A stretch of 64,000 bases of DNA from Verrucomicrobiales bacterium (GTDB lineage Bacteria > Verrucomicrobiota > Verrucomicrobiia > Verrucomicrobiales > DEV007): contig JARGPJ010000013.1 in NCBI GenBank assembly GCA_029212615.1, forward strand, positions 42,784-106,783, in the 5' to 3' direction. Position numbers and translations under genes: made by a program. How positions within the stretch are numbered: the stretch's first letter is position 1; each line of letters begins with the position of its first letter. The notes under the pieces were generated by a model, which ran no database searches, had not been told where the DNA came from, and saw only the letters and a list, made by a program, of their open reading frames with translations. Of this stretch, positions 1-9,437 are shown piece after piece.

Positions 1-1
1 T

Positions 2-631
2 ATGGGTTATCTCGACATACTCCTCGGTGAAATTGAGGAACAACTCGAAACACTCGGCTTGTTGGAGAACACCATTTTGTTTTTTGTCTCCGACAACGGT
101 ACCGCGGACGGTGATAAGGGGTCCTTTGACCGCGACCGCGCACTCCGGGTTCCCTGGGTCGTTTCCGGAGGGCCGGTGTCGGCCCGTGGTTCTTCAAAGG
201 TGATGGTCAGCCTGGTCGATATGTGGCCTACGATTGCTGATTTAACCGGCTATGAGGGGCCGCGAAATACCGACGGGCACAGCTTCGCCCCCTATTTGTT
301 GGGGGAGGATTTTGTGCCGAGGGATACCTTGTTGATGGCAATGAACAATGCCCGCTGGGTTCGTGATTCCGACTGGTTGCTCGATGGCAGGGGGCAGTTC
401 TGGGATGTCCACGGTGCCGATTCCTATCATGACTATCGCAAGGTGAGCCTGTCTCGAGACCCGGAGGTGATTCAAGCGAGGCTGAGACTGGAAGCGATCC
501 GTGACCGGGAGTTGGAGTTGCCGGATTACACGGATCCCCTGACCCGGAAAGGCTGGCGGGTTTTCAGGCGCAGCAAACCACCTGTCAAAGTGTTCCGACC
601 CGATTTTCTGCCGAAAGTGACGGCACCTTGA
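2..631 (+). CDS. Sulfatase, C-terminal part (5' end outside window)
   Basis: Carboxy-terminal 209 codons of a sulfatase of the alkaline-phosphatase superfamily. The first in-window residues (MGYLDILLGEIEEQLETLG) are the usual helix before the metal-binding FVSDNG motif, here about residues 29-34. They are followed by the typical segment RVPWVVSGG and the VDMWPTIADLTG block. The catalytic CxPxR motif must lie to the left of the window, so maturation class cannot be read and the ATG at position 2 is only an internal methionine. The protein ends with a basic tail. A DoxX-like gene follows on the same strand after about 125 bp. Family assignment is firm; substrate is unknown. Confidence 0.88.
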   Translation: MGYLDILLGEIEEQLETLGLLENTILFFVSDNGTADGDKGSFDRDRALRVPWVVSGGPVSARGSSKVMVSLVDMWPTIADLTGYEGPRNTDGHSFAPYLLGEDFVPRDTLLMAMNNARWVRDSDWLLDGRGQFWDVHGADSYHDYRKVSLSRDPEVIQARLRLEAIRDRELELPDYTDPLTRKGWRVFRRSKPPVKVFRPDFLPKVTAP

Positions 632-756
632 TAGAGGTGAAATCGGTCCTGATTAATGTTACAGTGCCTTGTCGAAGGTAGGTTTCATTCCGGGCTGATC
701 GAGTCATTGTTCGTTCACCCCAATCCCTTTCAAAGAAAAAACAATCTCTCCCGGTG

Positions 757-1146
757 ATGATCAAAAAACTAAGAGCGATGAGCAATCAAGCCCTGGCCCG
801 GCACATGGGGCGCCTCGCCTTCGGGGCGTCTATTTTTGTTCACGGGGCGGTGCGGTTTCCCAAGCTGTCGGCTTTTGCCGAAGGCTTGTCGAGTCAGTTT
901 GATGGAACGATCGTGGCCGGGTTTCCGGCGCTTGCCCTCGCTTATCTCATTCCGTTTGTGGAGGCAGGAGCCGGTGTCCTGATTCTGATGGGGCGTCCTT
1001 TTGTTCGCTACGGGCTCGTGGTGGTCGGGTTGTTGATGGGGGTTTTGATGGTGGGGACCGGTCTCATTGAAAACTGGGCGATCTTGCCGTCGCAGTTGTT
1101 GCATCTCGTTTTCGCCTACCTTCTCCTTTATCATCTCGAGGATTGA
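757..1146 (+). CDS. DoxX-like small integral membrane protein
   Basis: About 129 residues with four predicted membrane segments: a glycine-rich first helix near GRLAFGASIFVHGAVRF, then ALAYLIPFVEAGAGVLILMG, GLVVVGLLMGVLMVGTGLI and LLHLVFAYLLLYHL. The order and the PFVEAGAGVLILMG element fit the DoxX/DoxD-like family, whose members sit in the inner membrane and are mostly of unknown function, some linked to quinone or redox stress. A GTG directly before the ATG could also serve as start. A hairpin overlaps its stop codon. No catalytic residues can be named. Confidence 0.7.
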   Translation: MIKKLRAMSNQALARHMGRLAFGASIFVHGAVRFPKLSAFAEGLSSQFDGTIVAGFPALALAYLIPFVEAGAGVLILMGRPFVRYGLVVVGLLMGVLMVGTGLIENWAILPSQLLHLVFAYLLLYHLED

Positions 1147-1175
1147 AGCCACGGGGGCGCTGGAGCGCCGGCTTC
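1145..1175 (+). terminator. Hairpin at end of DoxX-like gene
   Basis: Two nested complementary arms: GAAGCC (1145-1150) pairs with GGCTTC (1170-1175), and GGCGCT (1156-1161) pairs with AGCGCC (1164-1169), leaving a bulge of five bases. It begins at the stop codon of the DoxX-like gene, a place where a transcript end is expected. No T-run follows, so intrinsic termination is not certain. Confidence 0.4.
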
Positions 1176-1232
1176 ATTCTATGTGCTTGCCGATGAATCG
1201 ATTCGGTGGAATGGGAAGGAAGCTTGGGAGTC

Positions 1233-3911
1233 ATGGAATCGGTAACGCTGGATCAACTTGGAGAGGGGCTTGCCGGCGATGCCTGGCAGTCTCTATTTTC
1301 CGGTTCCGCTGTTTCCGAAGGCAGCAGGATGGTCGGAAGCCGTCTCGTGAGTTCCGTCAGCGGTGAGTTCTTTGAGACCGGCGATGCGGAACTGAGAGGA
1401 ACGGTCACGGAAAAGTCGGGGGCGGTATTTCATCCTGCTGTCGCGATCTGGGTCGAAAGCGGGGCTCTCGTTTTTGAAGGGGATTGCGCCTGTGGTGAAA
1501 AGATCAATTGCTGTCATGCCGCTGCGATCCTGACTTATCTGGGGAAGGGAAAGGGGGGACGACTGGAGCGGGCGTTCGGTTCGATCACGAAGGCGGATGA
1601 AGCGACGGCGGGGAAGAGCGTCACGCTCGAGGAGGAGCCGGGGGGGGAGGCGGAACCGTCGACGGCGGCATTTCTTCTCCGGATTGAAAAACGTCCCGGG
1701 GGTGATCGCAGTGCGTGGATGCCGGAGATCGTCGCTTCAGCCTTTGCCGTGTATGACGAGGTCAAGGTCCCGCTGAATCCCGGTGGGAACCTTCCACCGA
1801 TCGTGCTCCCTGAGCGCAAGATCACGCGGGACCGGTCAGCGGAGACGGCGGCGTTGAACTGTCTTTACGCCTTGAGCTTTCTCCCCGGGGCGGAGGAACC
1901 GCCGCAGTCATTGCGGAAGCTGGATCGCCCGGAGGTGGAGGGCACGCTCTGGGCTCCTGACAAAAGTGAGTGGCCGGACGCGGAATTGTTCTGGCAGCGA
2001 TTTCGTCATGAAGGGGTTCCCGCGCTCGAGAAGCGCGGATGGGAAGTTCGTTTCGCTCCCGATGTCGGGCACAAGCCGCTTGTTTTTAAGACAGAGACCT
2101 GGCAGGCGGAGATCGTGGAAGAGGGGAAGGGATGGTTTCACCTCTCCGCCGGATTTGAAATCGACGGGGAAAGCTTCGAACTCCAGCCCATTCTTGCCGC
2201 GCTCGTGAAGAATCGTTTTCTTGAAGTGACTGAGGGAATGATGTCGGGGCAGGAGTTCATGATCTTCCTGCCTGATGGTCGCGGTCTTGCGCTGCCGGTG
2301 GGGCGTTTCCGGAAACTGCTCACCACCCTCGGCGAGCTCCTCGACTTTAAGTTCAGCGATGGCCCGATTCGATTGAGCGGCGCTGATGCTGCTTTGTTAG
2401 TCGCTTCTGAGTCCGGCGGTGAAAAGCCGATCATCGCTCCGGCGGGGATGGAGAAGACGGGCGAGCGCTTACTTCATTTTGAGCGCATCGAGCGCGTTCC
2501 GACTCCTCCGGGGCTTCGAGCTGAGCTGCGTTCCTATCAACTTGAGGGCTACTACTGGATGCAGTTCCTTCTCGAGAACAATCTCAACGGAATTCTGGCT
2601 GATGACATGGGGCTGGGGAAAACGCTTCAGTCACTCACCCACGTCCTCGCCGAAGTTCAATCTGATCGCAATGAGGGAAAGCCTTCGCTCGTTCTTGCGC
2701 CGACGAGTGTGGTCATGAACTGGCAGCGGGAGGCCGAAAAATTCACCCCCGATCTCCGCGTGCTCGTCCTCCAGGGGGCAAAGCGGAAGAGTCAGTTCCG
2801 GAAAATGGAGGAGGCCGACCTCGTCTTGACCTCCTATGCCCTGCTTCATCGTGATATCGATATTCTTGCGGAGACGAGGTTTCATCTCGTGATTCTCGAC
2901 GAGGCACAGCACATCAAGAATCCGGGAGCGCAGGTCACGCAGGCGGCGGCGCGTCTGCAGGCGGATCACCGGATTTGTCTTTCGGGAACGCCGATCGAGA
3001 ATCATCTCGGGGAACTCTGGAGTCTCATGCAGTTTCTGATGCCGGGAATGCTGGGCTCGCAGGAGACCTTTCGTACGGTCTATCAAACTCCGATTGAGCG
3101 GGGCGGAAGTGACGCCAAACGCGAGGCGCTTGCGGACCGGATCGGGCCGCTCATTCTCCGGCGGACGAAGCATGACGTCGCCAAAGAGCTGCCGCCGAAA
3201 ACTGAGATTCCTCATCAAATTGAGATGAGTGAAGCGCAGAAAGATCTCTACGAAACCGTTCGTTCAACGATGGATAAGCAGGTGCGTCAGGCGTTGGCGA
3301 TCCGTGGTCAGGAGGCGCAGATCGTTTTTCTCGATGCTCTTTTAAAGCTGCGTCAGATCTGTTGTCATCCCGCCTTGCTGAGTGAGGAAAAAGCCGGCGC
3401 CGGTTCGGCGAAATTCGAGTACCTCATCGATTTGCTGGAAACGCTGCGGAGCGAAGGTCATCGCACCCTGATCTTTTCGCAGTTTACTTCGATGATTCGT
3501 CTCATTGAAGCTTACTTGCAGCAGGAGGAAATCGATTATCTCAAGCTCACCGGGGCGACAAAAGACCGTCAGGATCTGGTGGAGCGTTTTCAGAGCGGGG
3601 AAGGGGAAGTGTTTCTCATTTCGCTGAAAGCGGGCGGCACCGGGTTGACCCTGACGGGGGCGGACACGGTGATCCACTATGATCCGTGGTGGAACCCCGC
3701 AGCGGAGAACCAGGCGACGGACCGGGCGTATCGCATCGGGCAGGATAAGCCGGTTTTTGTTCACAAGTTGATCTGCCGGAATACGGTCGAGGAGAAGATT
3801 CAGGAGATGCAGGGAAAGAAAGACGATCTTGCCGGCGGGCTGCTTTCGGGAGCGACGAGTCAGCTCAATCTCACCGCCGAATCGATGGAGAAGCTGTTGG
3901 GGGAATCCTGA
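1233..3911 (+). CDS. SNF2-family helicase with SWIM zinc finger
   Basis: About 892 residues. An N-terminal SWIM-type zinc-binding motif, CACGEKINCCH, is near residues 84-95. A long middle region follows, then the two RecA-like lobes of an SNF2 ATPase: DDMGLGKT (Walker A), ILDEAQHIKN (Walker B, DEAQ form), SGTPIENHLGELWS (motif III) and QATDRAYRIGQ (motif VI). Such proteins are ATP-driven DNA translocases in transcription or repair; the exact role of the bacterial SWIM/SNF2 proteins is not settled. A GTG at 1206 is in frame, but the ATG at 1233 has GGGAG and GGAAGGAAG upstream and is preferred. No methylase or nuclease partner lies beside it, so it is not obviously a defence gene. Confidence 0.9.
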   Translation: MESVTLDQLGEGLAGDAWQSLFSGSAVSEGSRMVGSRLVSSVSGEFFETGDAELRGTVTEKSGAVFHPAVAIWVESGALVFEGDCACGEKINCCHAAAILTYLGKGKGGRLERAFGSITKADEATAGKSVTLEEEPGGEAEPSTAAFLLRIEKRPGGDRSAWMPEIVASAFAVYDEVKVPLNPGGNLPPIVLPERKITRDRSAETAALNCLYALSFLPGAEEPPQSLRKLDRPEVEGTLWAPDKSEWPDAELFWQRFRHEGVPALEKRGWEVRFAPDVGHKPLVFKTETWQAEIVEEGKGWFHLSAGFEIDGESFELQPILAALVKNRFLEVTEGMMSGQEFMIFLPDGRGLALPVGRFRKLLTTLGELLDFKFSDGPIRLSGADAALLVASESGGEKPIIAPAGMEKTGERLLHFERIERVPTPPGLRAELRSYQLEGYYWMQFLLENNLNGILADDMGLGKTLQSLTHVLAEVQSDRNEGKPSLVLAPTSVVMNWQREAEKFTPDLRVLVLQGAKRKSQFRKMEEADLVLTSYALLHRDIDILAETRFHLVILDEAQHIKNPGAQVTQAAARLQADHRICLSGTPIENHLGELWSLMQFLMPGMLGSQETFRTVYQTPIERGGSDAKREALADRIGPLILRRTKHDVAKELPPKTEIPHQIEMSEAQKDLYETVRSTMDKQVRQALAIRGQEAQIVFLDALLKLRQICCHPALLSEEKAGAGSAKFEYLIDLLETLRSEGHRTLIFSQFTSMIRLIEAYLQQEEIDYLKLTGATKDRQDLVERFQSGEGEVFLISLKAGGTGLTLTGADTVIHYDPWWNPAAENQATDRAYRIGQDKPVFVHKLICRNTVEEKIQEMQGKKDDLAGGLLSGATSQLNLTAESMEKLLGES

Positions 3912-3944
3912 TCTCACACGACTTTTTTGGCGCGGATGCGTTTT

Positions 3945-3980
3945 CAACAGGGTTGAGTGGAGGAGTTAAGAGGGTTCAAC
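3945..3980. repeat. Incomplete copy of the CAACAGGGTTG element
   Basis: CAACAGGGTTGA (3945-3956) is followed by AAGAGGGTTCAACTT (3968-3982 region), a half element with an altered partner arm, between the helicase and sulfatase genes. It belongs to the family listed at 31441, 41012, 52729 and 55301. Confidence 0.5.
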
Positions 3981-3990
3981 TTAGAGCTCT

Positions 3991-5460
3991 ATGAAAAGCC
4001 TCTGTTTTCTCGTTCTCTTTGCCGTTCTTTCCCTGGTCAGCGTACAAGCTGATGAGAAGAAGCCGAATATCCTTTTCATCCTCGTGGATGATCAATCTCC
4101 TTTTGATCTCAAGATCTACAACGAGCGATCCATTCTCGATACGCCGAATATTGACAGGCTCGCCGGCGAAGGGGTCGTCATCGACGGGGCCTATCACATG
4201 GGGTCCTGGTCGGGAGCGGTCTGCACTCCTTCGCGCCACATGATCATGTCAGGGCGAACTGTCTGGCACATTCCGAACCGTAAGAAGAACAGAGGGGGGA
4301 ATCCAAATTTCGGAAACACGGATTTGGTTCCGGAGAGGCTCGAGGAACAAACCATGGCCGCGGTCTTCAATCGTGCCGGCTTCGATACGATGCGGACCTG
4401 TAAGAAGGGAAACAGTTACGGCGCGGCGAACCAGCAGTTTACGGTTCTCCATGAGGCGACGAAGCGCGGTGGCACCGACGAAACCGGCAGCGCCTGGCAT
4501 CGTGACCGTGTCATCGATTATCTGAATGAGCGCGAAGCCTCAAACGACGAGGATCCCTTTCTCATTTTCTACGGATTCTCTCATCCTCATGATGAGCGCG
4601 ACGGGAGGCCGGAGCTGCTCGAAAAATATGGTGCGGTCAATCATACGGATAAAGAGTCACTGCCGCCATTGAATGAGAAGCAGCCCGCTCTTCCCATCAA
4701 TTACCTCGAGGCACACCCTTTTGAACATGGACATCCGAACCTTCGCGACGAGGTCGCCGTCAGCGGGGTCTGGGAACGTCGTGACGAAGCGACGATTCGC
4801 AATGAGCTGGGGCGTGAATTTGCCTGCAACGAGAACATTGATATTCAGATTGGCGAGGTGTTGAAGAAGCTCGAGGAAATGGGTGAGCTGGATAATACCT
4901 ACATCGTTTACACCGCCGATCACGGCATGGCGATCGGTCGTCACGGTCTTCAGGGAAAGCAGAACCTGTATGAGCACACCTGGCGCGTCCCCTACATCGT
5001 CAAAGGGCCGGGGATCGAGGCCGGGAAGCGGGTTCAGGGAAATATCTATCTTCTCGATACCCTCAGCACTCTTTGTGAGCTCGCCGGGATCGATGCGCCG
5101 GAAACGAATGAAGGGACCAGCTTTGCCCCGGTTCTTTTCGGGAAAGAGGAAACGGTTCGCGAGACCCTTTTCGGTGTTTACTGCGGTGGCACCAAGCCGG
5201 GAATGCGGAGTGTGAAACAGGGCGACTGGAAGTTGATCAAATACGATGTTCTCGATGGGGCGGTTCGTGAAACACAGCTCTTTAATCTCGCTGAGAATCC
5301 CCATGAGTACCTGCCGGAGCACGGGATGGAGGATCCTGCGTTGACCAACCTGGCAGACGATCCGGCCTACGCTGAAAAGCGCGCTGAAATGGAGGCTTTG
5401 CTGCTTTCCGAGATGGAGCGTCTCGATGATCCCTATCGACTCTGGGATCAGGAGCAGTGA
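3991..5460 (+). CDS. Secreted sulfatase (Cys-type, CTPSR)
   Basis: 489 residues with a clear signal peptide (first 20 residues, ending SVQA). Sulfatase landmarks in order: NILFILVDDQ metal-binding motif (about 26-35), CTPSR at 78-82 with Cys78 as the residue converted to formylglycine, and the second metal site TADHG near 308. Sulfatases hydrolyse sulfate esters in the periplasm or outside the cell. The stretch YNERSILDTPNIDRLAGEG is the standard strand after the first metal site. A single arm of the palindromic repeat lies just upstream at 3945-3956. The substrate cannot be read from sequence, but the family is certain. Confidence 0.93.
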   Translation: MKSLCFLVLFAVLSLVSVQADEKKPNILFILVDDQSPFDLKIYNERSILDTPNIDRLAGEGVVIDGAYHMGSWSGAVCTPSRHMIMSGRTVWHIPNRKKNRGGNPNFGNTDLVPERLEEQTMAAVFNRAGFDTMRTCKKGNSYGAANQQFTVLHEATKRGGTDETGSAWHRDRVIDYLNEREASNDEDPFLIFYGFSHPHDERDGRPELLEKYGAVNHTDKESLPPLNEKQPALPINYLEAHPFEHGHPNLRDEVAVSGVWERRDEATIRNELGREFACNENIDIQIGEVLKKLEEMGELDNTYIVYTADHGMAIGRHGLQGKQNLYEHTWRVPYIVKGPGIEAGKRVQGNIYLLDTLSTLCELAGIDAPETNEGTSFAPVLFGKEETVRETLFGVYCGGTKPGMRSVKQGDWKLIKYDVLDGAVRETQLFNLAENPHEYLPEHGMEDPALTNLADDPAYAEKRAEMEALLLSEMERLDDPYRLWDQEQ

Positions 5461-5475
5461 TCTTTTCTCCGGGGA

Positions 5476-6156
5476 TCAGAGAAAGAGGTAGTCGTCTGCC
5501 ATGCGATTCAGGGCCTGTCTCGTTTCGTTGAAGCAGCCGGCCAGCTGAGGGTAGAGCGCACGCAGGTCAAATTCGTCGGCGAGGGGGTGTTCCCCTGCGC
5601 TGAGGAAGGCCTGGCGGGCGACGCTTTCATAATAGTTCAGACCGGGCGCTCCGCGCCGGTTGGCCCGGTTTTCAATGAACTTCGGGAAGAGTCCTGTCAA
5701 AACCAGAAACTGATTTCCGCACTGAACCTGAAGAAAGAAGCGATCGTAGGCGCTGAGCCCCTCCATCGCCTGGAGAAAGTCCATCTGGTAGGTGAAATCA
5801 ACCTCGGGGCGATCAGGGAAGGCGCCTTCCATGGGGTTGCCGGTCGCGTGGAGCGCGAGGGTGGCGGCGACATAGTCGGCGACCCGCAGGTCATTGATTC
5901 CGGCTTCGCTGAGAGAGCGGCGGACGAGAACAAAAAAGTAGAGTTCGGCGGAAACACCAAGCGGGTAGGGCATTTCAATGATGGCCTGGAAGAGCTTGTC
6001 TTCCTCGAGGAATGAGAGGAGTGACTCCCGTTTTTCGAAAAAGGAGGCGAAGGCCGGGCTCCCCGGGGTCCCGCTGCTTCCGAAGAAGATCGTTTCGATA
6101 AAGCAGAAGTCTTGCGGCGTGAGCCGCTCCAGGCAGGTCGAGTGGACAGTGTGCAT
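5476..6156 (-). CDS. Conserved protein of unknown function
   Basis: About 226 residues, soluble and mostly helical, without a signal peptide or membrane segment. I do not recognise the family. The start chosen is the ATG beginning MHTVHSTCLERLT; a TTG 57 bases further upstream would add 19 residues. The protein is rich in aromatic residues and ends NRMADDYLFL. It is convergent with the sulfatase on the left, with only about 15 bp between stop codons, and lies upstream-oriented toward it rather than in an operon. Its length, compositional fit with the surroundings and absence of better frames support it as a real gene. Confidence 0.7.
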   Translation of the reverse strand: MHTVHSTCLERLTPQDFCFIETIFFGSSGTPGSPAFASFFEKRESLLSFLEEDKLFQAIIEMPYPLGVSAELYFFVLVRRSLSEAGINDLRVADYVAATLALHATGNPMEGAFPDRPEVDFTYQMDFLQAMEGLSAYDRFFLQVQCGNQFLVLTGLFPKFIENRANRRGAPGLNYYESVARQAFLSAGEHPLADEFDLRALYPQLAGCFNETRQALNRMADDYLFL

Positions 6157-6262
6157 GGTCGAGAGGCGTTGGTTGGAATTCTCACTTTGATGAACTAGCA
6201 ATACTTGCGCCAATCGAATCTTTTCATGTTTGTCAGGTTATCATCAAGGTCGAATTCCTCTC

Positions 6263-7729
6263 CTAATCGTATTCGATGCCGAGGTCATTGCGGCGGACTT
6301 CCTCCAGCTTCGAGGCCAGTTTTCCCTGAAAGGCGTTGACGAGACCGGCGTGTTCCGGGCTCTCTGCGAGGTTGGTGTAGCCGTCAGGATCTTCGTGGAC
6401 ATCAAAGAGTTCGATTCCTCCTGAAGCATCTTCTTTGTATTGAATGAAGGAATGGTCCTGTGTCCTGAGGAGGAATCCTTTTCGCATCGGGGCGACGCTG
6501 AAGGCGGCGTCGCGAATCTCTGTCGTCGGATCGTCGAGGAGCGCGGCGATGTTTTTTCCCTGCAAGCTTTCCGGAACAGGAAGCCCGCAGAGAGCTGCGG
6601 TGGTGGGGTAGAGATCGATGAGCTCGACGAGGCTGTCGCAAACGGCGGGTTCTTTACCGGGGACACAGACAATGAGAGGAACGCCGGAGGATTCGTCGCG
6701 GAGGCTGACCTTGGCCCAGAAGTCATGCTCACCGAGATGGTATCCGTGGTCGCTCGTGAAAATGACGATGGTCTCGTCCTCAAGTCCTGCGGATTCGAGG
6801 GCATCGAGAACGACGCCGACCTGAGCGTCCATGTAGGCGACGGAAGCATAGTAGCCACCGACGGCCTTTTTCTGACGGCGGATATCCATCTTCATGTTTT
6901 CGCTCGTTTTGTAATTGATGCCGGCTTTAGGGATGTCATCCCAGTCGCCGGGGAGCTTGGGGGGCAGCACCATTTTCTCATAGGGTTTGAAAGCTTCGTA
7001 GTAGGCACGGGGCGCGACGAAAGGGACATGGGGGCGGACGAACCCAACGCCGAGCCAGAAAGGTTTGTCCCGGTGCGCATGAATCAGTTCCGCCGCTTTC
7101 TTTGCGGTCTTCCCGTCGGAATGAACGAGGTCATCGCCGTCCGCCTCGACGACAACAAAGGTGTTTCCGCCGACGGCCGGCTTTGCTCCATCGGGATTAT
7201 TTTCGAGCGTTTCCCCGTCACCGGCGGCTTTCCATTCCGGCCCCGGACTGTTGAAGCGTTCTGTCCATGAGCGTTCATCATCCGCGCCGTTGTAGTTGTC
7301 ATGATCGCGACCATCGCCTCCGTATTCGACGCCGCCGGGGATGCCCATGTGAAAGATTTTGCTGACCCGTGCCGCGTAGTAGCCGTTGTTTTTGAAATGC
7401 TGTGACCAGGTTGCGCGATCACCCAGTTGAGGGCGGGGATTCTTGTAGCCGAGAACCTCAGTGGCATGCGGATAGTAGCCGGACATGAAGGAGGCGCGGG
7501 AGGGGCCGCAGTAGGTCCCCTGGCAGTAGGCGCGGGTGAAGCGGGTGCCGCGGGCGGCGAGCCGGTCAATGTGGGGCGTTTCGCACACTTTATTCCCGTA
7601 GCAGGAGAGTGCCGTGTAGGTGAGGTCGTCGGAGATGATAAAGAGGACGTTGTAGTTCCGGCTCTCTCCGGTGAGCGGAAGCAGGAGGAGGAACGCGGAA
7701 AGGAGCGCAAATAACGAGGGACGGTTCAT
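6263..7729 (-). CDS. Secreted sulfatase, iduronate-2-sulfatase-like (CGPSR)
   Basis: 488 residues from the ATG at 7729; an upstream ATG would add 13 residues but MNRPSLFALLSAFLLLLPL is an intact signal peptide. NVLFIISDDL provides the first metal ligands, CGPSR at 74-78 carries the formylglycine Cys, and IVIFTSDHGYHLGEHDFWAK is the second metal site. The CGPSRASFMSGYYP form and the GEHDFWAK segment are characteristic of the iduronate-2-sulfatase-like subgroup. It probably desulfates polysaccharide fragments in the periplasm. The gene is divergent from the ABC exporter genes, with about 80 bp between starts. Confidence 0.93.
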   Translation of the reverse strand: MNRPSLFALLSAFLLLLPLTGESRNYNVLFIISDDLTYTALSCYGNKVCETPHIDRLAARGTRFTRAYCQGTYCGPSRASFMSGYYPHATEVLGYKNPRPQLGDRATWSQHFKNNGYYAARVSKIFHMGIPGGVEYGGDGRDHDNYNGADDERSWTERFNSPGPEWKAAGDGETLENNPDGAKPAVGGNTFVVVEADGDDLVHSDGKTAKKAAELIHAHRDKPFWLGVGFVRPHVPFVAPRAYYEAFKPYEKMVLPPKLPGDWDDIPKAGINYKTSENMKMDIRRQKKAVGGYYASVAYMDAQVGVVLDALESAGLEDETIVIFTSDHGYHLGEHDFWAKVSLRDESSGVPLIVCVPGKEPAVCDSLVELIDLYPTTAALCGLPVPESLQGKNIAALLDDPTTEIRDAAFSVAPMRKGFLLRTQDHSFIQYKEDASGGIELFDVHEDPDGYTNLAESPEHAGLVNAFQGKLASKLEEVRRNDLGIEYD

Positions 7730-7811
7730 GCGACGGTTATAGCGGCGGGAATGGGTTAGCCCAAGCACGTCCGCTTACGCAGTTGCGCATTGTCGCGGTG
7801 AGGTTTACGGG

Positions 7812-8582
7812 ATGCTGCTCATGGATTCCCCCGTCCTTCAAGTCACCGATCTTACTAAAGCCTTCGGGGAGGTGCGTTCGGTGGACGGCATTTCTTTTGA
7901 GGTCGGCAAAGGTGAAATTCTCGGGCTCCTCGGTGCGAACGGAGCAGGCAAGACCACTGCGATCAACATGATCCTCGGAATCGTCACGCCAAGTGCCGGT
8001 TCGGTTCAGGTCTTCGGTGAGGAGCTTCATGCGTCGCGGATCAAGATCCTCAGCCGCATGAATTTTTGCAGCACCTACACGCAGCTGCCCGGTAATCTCC
8101 GGGTCTGGCAGAATTTGAAAGTGTTCGGCAAAATTTACCGGGTGCCGCAGCTTTCCCGCCGGATCGATGAAGTGCTCGAGATGCTTGAGATTTCCCACCT
8201 CAAGAACCGCGTCAGCGGAGAGCTTTCAGCGGGGGAGGGAACCCGTCTCAATCTATGTAAAGCACTCCTGAACCGTCCCGAGTTGTTGCTTCTCGATGAA
8301 CCGACCGCGAGTCTGGATCCGGATATTGCGGATAAGGTCCGGAAAGTGGTGAGTCGGATTCGGGAGGAGGAGGGAACGAGTATTCTCTACACTTCGCACA
8401 ACATGCGGGACGTCGAGGAGGTGTGTGATCGCATCGTTTTCATGCACAAGGGCACGATTTTGTTCACCGGAACTTCTGAGGAAACCCTGAAACATTTTGA
8501 AAAGGACTCCCTCGAAGATGTCTTCATCGAAGTGGCGCGGAGTGGCGGCATCGCGAGCCGTAAAAAGGAGGGGGAGCCATGA
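7812..8582 (+). CDS. ABC transporter ATP-binding protein (ABC-2 type exporter)
   Basis: 256 residues: Walker A GANGAGKTT near 45, a signature of the form LSAGEGTR, Walker B LLLLDEPTASLDPD and an H-loop in LYTSHNMRDVEEV. This is the nucleotide-binding subunit of an ABC-2 exporter of the drug, polysaccharide or lipid type. The ATG at 7812 is preferred because GAGG lies eight bases before it; an in-frame ATG nine bases later is possible. It overlaps the permease start by four bases (ATGA), so the pair is translationally coupled. The signature has GEGT where GQ(K/R)Q is common. Substrate unknown. Confidence 0.92.
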   Translation: MLLMDSPVLQVTDLTKAFGEVRSVDGISFEVGKGEILGLLGANGAGKTTAINMILGIVTPSAGSVQVFGEELHASRIKILSRMNFCSTYTQLPGNLRVWQNLKVFGKIYRVPQLSRRIDEVLEMLEISHLKNRVSGELSAGEGTRLNLCKALLNRPELLLLDEPTASLDPDIADKVRKVVSRIREEEGTSILYTSHNMRDVEEVCDRIVFMHKGTILFTGTSEETLKHFEKDSLEDVFIEVARSGGIASRKKEGEP

Positions 8583-9376
8583 ATTTCGGAACGGTTCAGG
8601 CGCTCGTGATGCGCTACCTCTACCTTTACACGCGAACGCCGATTCGGGCGGTGGAACTGCTTTTCTGGCCTTTGGTGCATTTGTTAGTGTGGGGGTATCT
8701 CACGATGTTCCTCCAGCAGAATACCGATGACAGTTTTCCCTACGAGATTACTTTTCTGATCGGGGCGGTCATTCTCTGGGATGTGCTTTTCCGGGCCCAG
8801 CAGGGCGTTGCGATCTTTTTCCTCGAAGATGTCTGGTCGAGAAACCTGCTCAACGTGTTCGCCGCGCCGGTGACGAATGCCGATTACCTCGGGTCGACTT
8901 ATGCGGTGGGGCTGATGCGCGCCGGGGTCACGGTGACGATGTTGTCCGTGCTTTCGATTTTTCTCTATTCCTTTAACATCTTTTCGCTTGGCTGGGCTTT
9001 GCTGCCGTTTATTTTCAACCTGCTCATTTTCGGCTGGGCCCTCGGGATGATTTCGACGGCCCTGATCGTGCGATGGGGGCCTGCCGCGGAGACCCTTGCC
9101 TGGGCGGTTCCGTTTTTCATTCAGCCGTTCGCGGCAGTCTATTATCCCGTGTCGGCCCTGCCGGTGGCCTTGCAGTGGGTCGCCAAGTCACTGCCGTGTT
9201 CCTACGTGTTTGAAGGCATGCGTGACACGCTGAAGACCGGTGAGGTCGACTGGGCTTCCCTCGGAATCGCGACAGGATTGAATGTTGTCTACCTCGCGGT
9301 GGCGGGGATTCTCTTTGTGCGGGTCATGAATGTCGCCCGGGAGAAAGGCCTTCTCACGAAGTTCTCCTCTCAGTGA
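8579..9376 (+). CDS. ABC-2 type permease
   Basis: 265 residues with about six membrane segments, matching an ABC-2 permease; examples are LLFWPLVHLLVWGYLTMFLQ, FLIGAVILWDVLFRAQQGVA and LLPFIFNLLIFGWALGMIST. The conserved re-entrant segment near PFFIQPFAAVYYPVSALPVALQWVAKSLP is the typical ABC-2 signature before the last helix. It is coupled to the ATPase gene by a four-base overlap and completes a half-transporter pair that would dimerise. A perfect hairpin lies just beyond its stop. Confidence 0.9.
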   Translation: MNFGTVQALVMRYLYLYTRTPIRAVELLFWPLVHLLVWGYLTMFLQQNTDDSFPYEITFLIGAVILWDVLFRAQQGVAIFFLEDVWSRNLLNVFAAPVTNADYLGSTYAVGLMRAGVTVTMLSVLSIFLYSFNIFSLGWALLPFIFNLLIFGWALGMISTALIVRWGPAAETLAWAVPFFIQPFAAVYYPVSALPVALQWVAKSLPCSYVFEGMRDTLKTGEVDWASLGIATGLNVVYLAVAGILFVRVMNVAREKGLLTKFSSQ

Positions 9377-9392
9377 AACTGACAGAAACCGG

Positions 9393-9411
9393 TGCGGGCA
9401 CGATGCCCGCA
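9393..9411. terminator. Hairpin between convergent genes
   Basis: Perfect eight-base inverted repeat: TGCGGGCA (9393-9400), loop CGA, TGCCCGCA (9404-9411). It lies between the stop codons of the ABC permease (+) and the carbonic anhydrase (-), where a shared transcript end is expected. There is no T-run on either side, so a Rho-assisted or simple stabilising role is equally possible. Confidence 0.45.
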
Positions 9412-9437
9412 GGGTGACGTCCGACGACCTGATGCCA

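Noticed and set aside
6440..7270. 276-codon plus-strand frame
   Set aside because: Antisense to the iduronate-sulfatase-like gene with full sulfatase motifs.
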